Of a DNA stretch of 16,455 nucleotides, positions 1 through 6,261 are shown in pieces. Below the pieces are notes generated by a model. That model had not been told where the DNA came from and made no database searches. It was given only the letters and a program-made list of their open reading frames with translations. The translations under genes were made by a program, and so were the position numbers. Source of the DNA: Lysobacterales bacterium UBA5700 (GTDB lineage Bacteria; Pseudomonadota; Gammaproteobacteria; Xanthomonadales; Xanthomonadaceae). The stretch covers positions 379-16,833 of the forward strand of contig DIHI01000087.1 of assembly GCA_002420085.1 (NCBI GenBank), given 5' to 3'. Positions within the stretch are counted from its first letter, which is position 1. Every line of letters starts with the position of its first letter.

Positions 1-679
1 GTTGCGGCGACGGATTCTCCACATCATGGCGCGGTGACGAAACCGGCTCGCCATGCCACCAGTCGCTCAGCCCGCTGGCCAACCCGACACCGGCACCGGC
101 CGCCACCAGGGCCGGGAAGGCGGTCGCCGTAAAGCCAGCAGCCATCGCCGTGGCACCCGTCGCGATTGCGGCACCGCTGACCGTTCGGCCCAGATCGGAC
201 CAGGTCCAGTTGCCGGTGCTGCGATTGCTCCAGATCTTGCTGGCGCCGCTGTAGGCGGTGGCGGCACCGGCAAACGCGGTGAATCCGGCCGACCATCGAC
301 CCAGATTATTGGCGGCTGCCCAGGACGGGTCGACCCGCGATATCGCGCCCGTGGCCGAGGCGCCGTATTGGCCCAGTGCCGTGGTGGCGGACCCGATCGC
401 CTTGTTCCATTCGCCCTGCCGCAGCGCCTTCACCGTCGAGACCGTGTTGGCTGCGGCAGCCAGTCCGACCGCCGCATCGCCGGCCCCACCGATCGCGCGC
501 AGAGCCGTGCTCGGCGCCGATGGTGTGGGTGTAGCCAGACCCACACCGGTGCGCGTCGCCACCCCGATCGGCCCGCTCACCTTGGCGATGGTCGCCGGGA
601 TGTTGGCCGTGCGCGAACGTTTGGGTGCGGACGAGTCCGAAAGTAATGGCGTTCGGTCGGTAGCTCTGCCATTCGACAT
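1..679 (-). CDS. Ala/Gly-rich hypothetical protein, possible effector, C-terminus cut by window edge
   Basis: I do not recognise the family. Reading from the ATG at 679, the frame stays open for 226 codons to base 1, so the C-terminus is missing. The start is supported by a GGAGAA ribosome site about seven bases upstream. The first 25 residues are polar (MSNGRATDRTPLL). Most of the rest is Ala, Gly, Ser and Thr with small-residue hydrophobic stretches, for example around residues 66-80, 133-150 and 173-205, and there is a Trp-containing segment near 152-165 (RSTGNWTWSDLG). There is no signal peptide. The Gly/Ala-rich style, with a GASxxxxxN...W segment, loosely resembles residues 28-60 of the neighbouring 740-1783 protein, which suggests a shared N-terminal or pre-toxin type region. 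It is the last visible gene of the minus-strand cluster, 60 bases after its neighbour. A membrane-interacting effector or a structural protein are both possible. Confidence 0.7.
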   Translation of the reverse strand, partial: MSNGRATDRTPLLSDSSAPKRSRTANIPATIAKVSGPIGVATRTGVGLATPTPSAPSTALRAIGGAGDAAVGLAAAANTVSTVKALRQGEWNKAIGSATTALGQYGASATGAISRVDPSWAAANNLGRWSAGFTAFAGAATAYSGASKIWSNRSTGNWTWSDLGRTVSGAAIATGATAMAAGFTATAFPALVAAGAGVGLASGLSDWWHGEPVSSPRHDVENPSPQ

Positions 680-739
680 GCTGTTCTCCAGTGGTGTCGT
701 TCGATACGGCCGCTCGCGCGGAACAGGCGGTGCGGCCAG

Positions 740-1783
740 CTAGAACCTGCGCCGTCCGGACCGGATCGTGCCGTTGTTGGCATCGTGAACCTGGTAGTGC
801 AGGCGGGCACTGCCGTCCGATTTGCGTCGGATCATGACGAATGCCCGCTGCCCGCCCGGGTAATCGTTGCGCCCGAAGGTCGGGCCTTGCCTGGCCAGGG
901 TGCTATGCAGGGTGGCGCCATCGGTATGCGGTCGGATGTGCAGGAAGGCGCTGCTCTGGCGGGTCACCGAGCAGCCGCTCAGTTGGGTGGTGACCACGAT
1001 CGATTCGCCGCGCCGATTGAGCGAGCGATCGCGTACACGGCCATGATCGAATCCGGACACGGTCTGATGGCTCGGCTTGCCGGAACTGCGTCCCCGGCTG
1101 GTCAGCCGGTCGTCACTCGATTGCAGCATCGGCAGGAAGGCGGCACTGAAATCATGCCCGACCTGGACGCTGCCATGCAGGGCCTGATGTTGGCCGGCAT
1201 CGCTGGATTTGATCAACTCCAGGTGCCCGCGCGGGGTCCGGGTCACCCCCGAGCGATCGGTGATCTGCCGCAGGTTCGGGAAAATCGATGTTCGGTTGGT
1301 GATCGTCCGGAACTGGAACTGCGTCGCCGTGTTCGACGTGCCCCCCGGATCATCCGGTGCCTGGACAGCCCCCTGCACGGCATAACTCCGCAGGAATGCG
1401 GCCGGGTGTTTCTTGAACAATTGCTCAGGCGATAGATGCCCGTAGTGCAGTTGCCGACCGGTCTCGATCATCCGCTGATTGCCGAGCGCCTTGCCAGTGC
1501 GCTTGATCGCCCGACCGACATCCTCGCGGCGTGTGGTTTCGATCAGCTTGCCGGCACCCATGACCGCCAGGTTCCGCAGGGGTGCGCTCGGCAGGGTGTA
1601 CAGGGCCGCGCCACCGACCGCCATCCGGGCAGCGCCCTTGGCCATGCCGGTCCAGGTGCCGCCGGCACCGGCATTGCGAACCAGTTCATTGGCGCCCTGC
1701 ACCACCTGCGAGGCACCGGTGGCGTGATAGGCCAGGTTGGCCGTGGTTTTGAGTGCCGAGGTGAGGGTGCTGAAGTAGCTCAT
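740..1783 (-). CDS. Putative deamidase-type effector with LSGC motif (CNF1/BLF1/CheD-like)
   Basis: The protein has 347 residues and no signal peptide. The ATG at 1783 has AGGA about 11 bases upstream. Residues 1-110 are Ala/Gly-rich with a central hydrophobic patch (51-78). Residues 112-135 hold LHYGHLSPEQLFKKH. The C-terminal 90 residues begin with a beta-like strand and TTQLSGC, giving Thr265, Leu268-Ser269-Gly270-Cys271, and histidines at 282 and 286. The CNF1/BLF1/CheD superfamily of glutamine deamidases uses a Thr, a Cys in an LSGC or GSC motif six residues later, and a His 11-17 residues further on; the spacing here (Thr -6, His +11 or +15) fits that plan. I infer a glutamine deamidase effector. 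The fold match is from motif geometry alone, so another Cys-dependent enzyme is possible. It sits in a co-directional cluster with a nuclease-like gene. Confidence 0.72.
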   Translation of the reverse strand: MSYFSTLTSALKTTANLAYHATGASQVVQGANELVRNAGAGGTWTGMAKGAARMAVGGAALYTLPSAPLRNLAVMGAGKLIETTRREDVGRAIKRTGKALGNQRMIETGRQLHYGHLSPEQLFKKHPAAFLRSYAVQGAVQAPDDPGGTSNTATQFQFRTITNRTSIFPNLRQITDRSGVTRTPRGHLELIKSSDAGQHQALHGSVQVGHDFSAAFLPMLQSSDDRLTSRGRSSGKPSHQTVSGFDHGRVRDRSLNRRGESIVVTTQLSGCSVTRQSSAFLHIRPHTDGATLHSTLARQGPTFGRNDYPGGQRAFVMIRRKSDGSARLHYQVHDANNGTIRSGRRRF

Positions 1784-1825
1784 GGCGTGATCCTGGGCAA
1801 GCGGCTCGCGTGCTGACCGTCAGGG

Positions 1826-1861
1826 CTGCGAACGGGTCTGCGAACGGGTCTGCGAACCGGA
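1826..1861. repeat. 12-bp tandem repeat, three units
   Basis: CTGCGAACGGGT occurs at 1826-1837 and 1838-1849, followed by a degenerate third unit CTGCGAACCGGA at 1850-1861. It lies in the 208-base gap between the 740-1783 and 1992-2228 genes. No convincing reading frame covers it. The repeat is immediately upstream of the deamidase-like gene, so an effect on its expression is conceivable but not shown. Confidence 0.75.
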
Positions 1862-1991
1862 TGGCGAATGGGCTGGCGGCCTGGGTGACGATCCGGCCCA
1901 CCGGCACGCCGCGCCGAGCCACGGGGGCTGACGAAGCACCCACGCCCCACCCATGCGTTCACATGAGCCGACGCGCTGCCGGTCGCGGCGG

Positions 1992-2228
1992 TCAGTTCTG
2001 ATCACGGATGATCGCCTTGGCCTGACGTTTGGCCTCCTGGCGACTGAGACCACCCTGCATGATCAGGCTGGATTGGATCTTCGTCTGTTGGGCATATTCC
2101 GGCCGATCGTGATGCTGTTGTTTCTTCGCCAGACCGGTCTCTGGCTTGTATTTGCCGGTCGGGGCCTTGGTGCCCCGGTTCGGGTTCTCGATCGGAGGAA
2201 ACGACTTGGACCTGCGGGAATTCGACAT
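1992..2228 (-). CDS. Small basic hypothetical protein, 78 aa
   Basis: I do not recognise this family. The protein is Lys/Arg/Gln-rich and looks largely disordered in its first half (MSNSRRSKSFPPIENPNRG). The C-terminal third could form one amphipathic helix around SRQEAKRQAKAIIRDQN. The ATG at 2228 has GAGG ten bases upstream, a slightly long spacing; another in-frame start is not seen nearby. It lies 62 bases after the nuclease-like gene and before the deamidase-like gene, all on the same strand. Its strong positive charge argues against it being an immunity protein for the basic-substrate-binding nuclease, since such inhibitors are usually acidic. A nucleic-acid-binding, chaperone-like or cargo role is open. 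Confidence 0.6.
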   Translation of the reverse strand: MSNSRRSKSFPPIENPNRGTKAPTGKYKPETGLAKKQQHHDRPEYAQQTKIQSSLIMQGGLSRQEAKRQAKAIIRDQN

Positions 2229-2290
2229 GGCTCATGAACCTCGTGGCGAAGCGACGAACGGTGGGTTGAAGGGTTGATGGGAGGGGACGC

Positions 2291-2764
2291 TCAAGGCCCG
2301 TAGCGCGGACGGGGTACGTACCACTGGGTGGTGGTGACCTGGGTGGATTCGGCGCGACGGATCTCCGATGTCATCGAACGCTCGTGGGCGCGATGCTCGC
2401 CGTAGTGACCACCGGTGCCGCGATTGACTGCCGGACTCTGCGGCAGCACCCGTTCGGGGATGTGGCCTGCGCCACCCGCAGCACGCGGCATCATGTGGCC
2501 GGCATCCCAGGGTGCGCCGCCGACCGGTGCCGGATTGGGCGCCTCCCAGTGTCCCCGAGCACCTTCCGAGGTGCGGTAGGACCATTGGATCGACTGCGCC
2601 GCCGGGGCCACCTGGACAGCGGCACGGGTGACCGGCGTGGTGCCGGTTCCGGACGGATGCACGTAGGAGGTATGGCCGCTGCGCGTGGTGCGCGTGCCGA
2701 CCGAGCCCATATCCTGCCATGTCACCGTGCGCCCTCTCAGTTCCCTGCTGCCTGAACTCGACAT
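2291..2764 (-). CDS. Putative DNA/RNA non-specific endonuclease-like toxin, 157 aa
   Basis: This is a compact protein with no signal peptide. The start at 2764 is well supported by AGGAGG about six bases upstream. The N-terminal 80 residues are Thr/Ser/Gly-rich with possible beta strands (SGHTSYVHP, SIQWSYRT). The diagnostic part is WDAGHMMPRAAGG (residues 86-98), then PQSPAVNRG (108-116), then a charged helix with HRAHE (124-128). This order matches beta-beta-alpha-metal nucleases of the Endonuclea_NS_2 type found in polymorphic toxins. There the His of D-x-G-H is the general base and the Asn of NR(G) helps bind the metal; here these would be His90 and Asn114. The gap between the two motifs is normal for the family. 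I infer a small nuclease effector. No acidic immunity-like gene is adjacent. The assignment rests on motif order only. Confidence 0.7.
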   Translation of the reverse strand: MSSSGSRELRGRTVTWQDMGSVGTRTTRSGHTSYVHPSGTGTTPVTRAAVQVAPAAQSIQWSYRTSEGARGHWEAPNPAPVGGAPWDAGHMMPRAAGGAGHIPERVLPQSPAVNRGTGGHYGEHRAHERSMTSEIRRAESTQVTTTQWYVPRPRYGP

Positions 2765-2809
2765 GCCTGCCTCCTGATAGCCCCTGTCATCGAATCGGCA
2801 CCTGGCCGA

Positions 2810-4003
2810 TCATGTGATTTCCGATTCCGTCATCCGCGACCGGCCGCGTGGCCGACCTGGGAGCGTGCGGATGTCGCCAGAGTGGGCCGCCATCGGCGCC
2901 GCCACCCGCGTATCCGAGCGCATCCGCGCAAACAATTCATGCAAGTCCTCGACCGTTCGCTCGCGCATCTGCGGCGGTCCGAGGCGGTAGAACCGCTCGG
3001 CCTCGTCCGGCGGGCTCGGGCAAATGTCGAGCGCCTGGAAGCCCAGCCTCTCCAGCACCCGCTGGGAGCGGGTGTTGTCCTCGAACACCTTGGCGTAACA
3101 GGCCCGCATGCCGTCCTGGACACTCGCGGCATCGAGCAGCAACCGGACCGCCGCCGTCGCCAGGCCACGGCCCTGAAAATCGCGGCCGATCCAGTAGTAA
3201 ACGAAGCCGATCCCCGCATGCAGCACCAGGCTGACGCTGCCGACGAAGCCCCACTCGGGATCGATCACGGCGTACAGCCGCTGATCGCCGATCGCCCAGC
3301 AGTCGTCGAGCCAGTGATGCCAGTGCTCGTCGGAGGGGAAGTCAGGCAGACAGCAGCGCTCGGCGATGGTCGGATCGTAGAACTGACAGGCGAAGTCCTG
3401 GTCGTGGTGGTGACCGAGCGGTTCCAGGCGCAGTTCCGGACTCTCGATCGGCCCGGCGATCGTGGTGTGGAACTCGATCAGGCCGATCAGCGCGTGGTAC
3501 TCGCGCTCCGGCCACGACTCTCTCGGATGCGCCAGCATGCGCGAGCGACAGCGATCGGAGGCTTCCAGCACTTCACCGAGTTGCCGGCAGGCGACTACCA
3601 GGCAATTGGCCTGCTGTGCGGTCAGGCCATGGCTGGACTCCATGACATGCCCGATCGCACGGGTCAGGGGCCAATCGCCCCAGGCCGCAGTCAACGTCAT
3701 CAGATCGGCCAGGTGTCGCTGCGACAGCGCCCATGCCTGGCGTCGCCAGAGCCGACGCAGACCATCCTGCCAGGCATAGCGCTGATCGACCGGCAGCCCA
3801 TCGGCGCGATCGAGGATGCGCGGCAACAAGGCATCCAGGCGGCGAACCGACCCGTCATCGGCAACCAGGCTGGCCAGCAGTTCGGCCAGGGTCTCGGGAA
3901 CCGTCGCAGCGGCCTTCGACCGCACTGACCTGGGGCTGGACGGCGCGGGCGGTGTCAGTGCGCGCATGGCTGGCGGCCACCGGATGAGACTGTCGGTCGG
4001 CAC
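2810..4003 (-). CDS. N-terminal helical domain fused to GNAT acetyltransferase
   Basis: The protein has 397 residues from the GTG at 4003, or 385 from the ATG at 3967. Neither start has a strong ribosome site: AAGG lies very close to the GTG and only GGTGG precedes the ATG. Residues 35-188 are a Leu/Ala/Arg-rich helical domain I cannot name. Residues 191-345 are a RimJ/RimL-like GNAT domain: LRLEPLG opens the first strand, WGFVGSVSLV forms the central strand, and RDFQGRGLA (274-282) is the acetyl-CoA pyrophosphate loop (Q-x-x-G-x-A). EDNTRSQRVLERLGF (308-322) is the usual C-terminal motif. Residues 346-397 form an Arg-rich tail. The expected reaction is acetyl-CoA-dependent N-acetylation of an unknown amine. 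It heads the run leading into the nuclease-like gene, 46 bases away, so it might modify a cargo protein. An unrelated housekeeping role is equally possible. Confidence 0.8.
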   Translation of the reverse strand: MPTDSLIRWPPAMRALTPPAPSSPRSVRSKAAATVPETLAELLASLVADDGSVRRLDALLPRILDRADGLPVDQRYAWQDGLRRLWRRQAWALSQRHLADLMTLTAAWGDWPLTRAIGHVMESSHGLTAQQANCLVVACRQLGEVLEASDRCRSRMLAHPRESWPEREYHALIGLIEFHTTIAGPIESPELRLEPLGHHHDQDFACQFYDPTIAERCCLPDFPSDEHWHHWLDDCWAIGDQRLYAVIDPEWGFVGSVSLVLHAGIGFVYYWIGRDFQGRGLATAAVRLLLDAASVQDGMRACYAKVFEDNTRSQRVLERLGFQALDICPSPPDEAERFYRLGPPQMRERTVEDLHELFARMRSDTRVAAPMAAHSGDIRTLPGRPRGRSRMTESEIT

Positions 4004-4248
4004 AGCCTTGGCAGCCGCTCATGCCGGCAACCGGCACCAGCCCGACCGCGCCGATCGGGCCTGACTGTTGCGCTTGCTGAGACGGCGGGTGGCGTGCGGG
4101 ACATGCTGGCGTCAGGATCGGGACGGATCGGCCCGACGCCGGTCATCCAATTTCCATGCCAACCCAGATCAACAAAACAAATCGCTGAGACAATGGGATA
4201 TTCGCCGCGCCCCGACCGTTGAATCGGCCGCCGGGCGTCCATCGTCCG

Positions 4249-4281
4249 GGGTGAAATCCTCTCGCCTGGGTGAAATTCCTC
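4249..4281. repeat. Paired direct repeat GGGTGAAAT(T)CCTC
   Basis: GGGTGAAATCCTC at 4249-4261 and GGGTGAAATTCCTC at 4268-4281 differ by one inserted T and lie 19 bases apart start to start, close to two helical turns. They sit in the 290-base gap between the winged-helix-like gene (stop at 4294) and the GNAT gene, upstream of the GNAT start on the minus strand. No gene is supported in 4004-4293. The pair could be an operator; no protein can be assigned. Confidence 0.5.
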
Positions 4282-4293
4282 CCACCTCGCAGA

Positions 4294-4545
4294 TCACTCG
4301 CAACCACCCGATTCGGCCCGTCGCGGCCGTCGCCACAGGATGCTGGTGCCGATCCGGAAATGTTCGACCTCGCCGGCCTGTTCGAGCCGTTCGAGGGCGA
4401 TCTGGGTGACCACCGGCGACTCGGCAAGTCCCGGCCACTGGATCCACCAGCGATGGATGCCATCGACGGTATCGGCGCTGTCCGGGCGAGCGATCAGGAA
4501 GCTGCGGATCGCCGCTTCGGCAAATTCGACCAGTCGGTTGTCCAT
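4294..4545 (-). CDS. Small winged-helix-like hypothetical protein, 83 aa
   Basis: I do not recognise a named family. The residues suggest a small winged helix: a first helix (NRLVEFAEAAIRSFLIARP), then DTVDGIHRWWI, a likely recognition helix (SPVVTQIALERLEQAGE) and a wing-like strand pair (VEHFRIGTSILWRR). This would fit a small DNA-binding or adaptor protein. The ATG at 4545 has no visible ribosome site. The same frame stays open upstream to a TGA at 4609-4611, six codons after an ATG at 4629, and the intervening codons read like protein (WLGDWHGRCKHG). The true N-terminus is therefore uncertain: there may be an in-frame stop readthrough, a damaged 5' end, or initiation at 4545. It is co-directional with the downstream accessory cluster and with the upstream activator gene. 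Confidence 0.6.
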   Translation of the reverse strand: MDNRLVEFAEAAIRSFLIARPDSADTVDGIHRWWIQWPGLAESPVVTQIALERLEQAGEVEHFRIGTSILWRRPRRAESGGCE

Positions 4546-4638
4546 GGCGGTGTCGGCAAAAGTGACGATGGAGCCGTGTTTGCAACGACCATGCCAGTCA
4601 CCGAGCCATCAACAACTATTTGTTTTCATTGTGATTGC

Positions 4639-4655
4639 AGCGCTGAAACAGCGCT
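4639..4655. promoter_or_regulatory. Perfect inverted repeat AGCGCTG-AAA-CAGCGCT
   Basis: Seven-base perfect arms with a three-base loop lie about ten bases upstream of the ATG at 4629 on the minus strand. The flanking 4600-4635 stretch is unusually AT-rich for this window, as expected of a promoter or leader region of the 4294-4545 gene. It could equally be a short hairpin in the tail of the 4756-5763 transcript, which runs in the same direction, but no U-tract follows. Confidence 0.45.
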
Positions 4656-4755
4656 CAGGCGAGCAGAAAAGCACCCAGCCGGGTGGATGCAGCATCATCC
4701 TCACGCCCCATCCCGATGACGCCCCGATGGAGCCACCGGACGGAGCCCGACCGGC

Positions 4756-5763
4756 TCAGGCGGCACGTTCATCCGTGCCGCCGAGCCGATATTTGCGCAC
4801 CAGCTTTCCGAAGGCACTGCGATCCTGCTGCGACAGGCGCGCCGCCTGTGAAATATTGCCATCGGCACGGGCCAGCATTTCCCGGACGTAGCTGCGCTCG
4901 AACTCGGCCACTGCCTGCGCCTTGGCGTCGCGAAACCCGGCATCACCGAAATCCTGTATTCGCATGCCATCCGTCATCGCCGGGCCGACCGCCTCGGCCA
5001 GCAGTTGCTGCCGCGAATCGTGCAGACACAGTTGCGGGTCGTCGCTCATCAGGTATTCGCGATGGATGACGTTTTCCAACTCGCGGACATTGCCAGGCCA
5101 GGCATAACGGCGGATGAAATCCAGGCCATCGGCGTGCAGGCACTTGCTCGGCAGGCGGTATTGATGACTGAGCCGTTGCAGGGTGGCCTGAGCCAGTTCC
5201 TCGGCGTCGCCCTGGCGCTCGCGCAGGGCCGGCATGCGCAGCGACAGCACGTTCAACCGGTACAGCAAGTCCTTGCGGAACTGTCGGGTCCGAGCCAACT
5301 CATCGAGATCGGCGTTGCTGGCCACCAGGACGCGGACATCCACCTGACGCAGACCGCCGCCACCGACCCGTCGATAGGTGCGGTCCTGCAGGAAGCGCAG
5401 CAGAGACGCTTGCGCCTTGCCGCTCAGCGTATCGACCTCATCCAGGAACAGGGTGCCGCCGGCCGCCTCACCGATCAGACCGGCCGAGGCGGTCTTGGCG
5501 TCGGTGAAGGCACCGCGCTCGTGGCCGAACAGTTCGCTTTCCACCAGCGAATCGGACAGGGCACCGCAGTTGACCGGGACGAATGGCTTGTCGGAGCGTC
5601 CGCTCAGGTAGTGGATGGCGCGGGCGGCAAGTTCCTTGCCGGTGCCGGTCTCGCCGGCAATCAGCACGGACGCATCCAGCCGTGCCATGCGGTGGATCTG
5701 TGCCACCACCGCCTGGAAACGCGGCGAGGAACCGATCAGGTTGATGCGCGTATGCAGTTCCAT
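4756..5763 (-). CDS. PspF-like sigma-54-dependent transcriptional activator
   Basis: A stand-alone enhancer-binding protein of 335 residues, the usual PspF-type length, with no receiver or sensor domain. I chose the ATG at 5763 because GGGAGA lies about eight bases upstream and the family's AAA+ domain starts a few residues in (INLIGSSPRFQ). The upstream in-frame extension to 5925 is not conserved-looking. Seen motifs: Walker A GETGTGKE (37-44), the sigma-54 contact loop GAFTDA (84-89; canonical GAFTGA), Walker B TLFLDE (104-109), an arginine-finger region (FRKDLLYRLN, 162-171), WPGNVREL (222-229), and a C-terminal Fis-type helix-turn-helix (about 303-328). It hydrolyses ATP to open sigma-54 promoters. 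Its signal input is not visible. It is divergent from the isoamylase gene and has its own candidate -24/-12 promoter and binding-site array upstream. Confidence 0.93.
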   Translation of the reverse strand: MELHTRINLIGSSPRFQAVVAQIHRMARLDASVLIAGETGTGKELAARAIHYLSGRSDKPFVPVNCGALSDSLVESELFGHERGAFTDAKTASAGLIGEAAGGTLFLDEVDTLSGKAQASLLRFLQDRTYRRVGGGGLRQVDVRVLVASNADLDELARTRQFRKDLLYRLNVLSLRMPALRERQGDAEELAQATLQRLSHQYRLPSKCLHADGLDFIRRYAWPGNVRELENVIHREYLMSDDPQLCLHDSRQQLLAEAVGPAMTDGMRIQDFGDAGFRDAKAQAVAEFERSYVREMLARADGNISQAARLSQQDRSAFGKLVRKYRLGGTDERAA

Positions 5764-5894
5764 CGATTTTCTCCCGCTGCCGCGACCCCGGAAGACCCTC
5801 CATCGGCGTACTCGATGCAGGTCGTCGCGATTGCCGGAACATGACCCGGGTTGCCTGCCGGTCGGGGATGATTCCGACCGGTGAACGGCAATGC

Positions 5895-5911
5895 AGCATG
5901 GACCGTGCCAA
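5895..5911 (-). promoter_or_regulatory. Candidate sigma-54 (-24/-12) promoter of the activator gene
   Basis: On the minus strand the sequence is TTGGCACG-GTCC-ATGCT. The sigma-54 consensus is YTGGCACG-N4-TTGCW; only one position of the core differs (A for T in TTGC), and the GG and GC doublets have the correct spacing. Transcription would start near 5885 and leave a leader of about 120 bases before the activator ATG at 5763. The adjacent gene encodes a sigma-54 activator, so autoregulation is the simplest reading. Confidence 0.5.
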
Positions 5912-5969
5912 GTGCATGCCGTCACCGCCCTGCGTGCCGTGAGCCGGGGTTTCAGCGCAGACTTCGGCG

Positions 5970-6010
5970 ATTTCCGGGCGGCTCCGGGGCAATTTGGGGA
6001 ATTTCCGGGC
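5970..6010. repeat. Direct repeat ATTTCCGGGC, 31 bp apart
   Basis: ATTTCCGGGC occurs at 5970-5979 and 6001-6010, a 31-base period (about three helical turns). The repeat lies between the candidate -24/-12 promoter and the GACATGTC array. It may be a second protein-binding element such as a bending-protein site. No factor is identified. Confidence 0.35.
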
Positions 6011-6036
6011 CAGCCGGCCCATCGACGCTGCGGCCC

Positions 6037-6066
6037 GACATGTCAGCGACATGTCGCCGACATGTC
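6037..6066. promoter_or_regulatory. Three phased GACATGTC palindromes, candidate activator binding array
   Basis: The perfect palindrome GACATGTC occurs at 6037-6044, 6048-6055 and 6059-6066, with an exact 11-base period, so all three sites face the same side of the helix. I saw no other copy in the window. The array lies about 150 bases upstream of the candidate -24/-12 promoter of the activator gene and about 200 bases upstream of the isoamylase start, a typical distance for upstream activating sequences of sigma-54 activators. Binding by the adjacent activator is inference. Confidence 0.6.
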
Positions 6067-6261
6067 GGAAACGCGCCTGAGAAATCCGGAACCGGTTCGC
6101 GCTATCGGCAACAACCGGCCCTGGCTGCCGATGAATACGTTTACATCGCGCCCTGGGCGACCGCCCTGGCCAACAGGCACACGGCATGATGGTGGCGATG
6201 CGGCCACCGCCGAGCACGGCGGACCCGCTCATGCCATCGACTTCCTGGGAGGGATACGACG

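Noticed and set aside
785..1435. 216-residue plus-strand open frame
   Set aside because: Antisense to the LSGC protein; no motif and no supported start.
2882..3928. 348-residue plus-strand open frame
   Set aside because: Antisense to the GNAT fusion, which shows clear acetyl-CoA-binding motifs.
4743..4757. Short inverted repeat GAGCC-N5-GGCTC at the end of the activator gene
   Set aside because: Five-base arms overlapping the stop codon, no T-run; too weak to call a terminator.
5764..5925. N-terminal extension of the sigma-54 activator by 54 residues
   Set aside because: The extension is Arg/Cys/Ser-rich without family similarity, and GGGAGA plus the domain start support the ATG at 5763.
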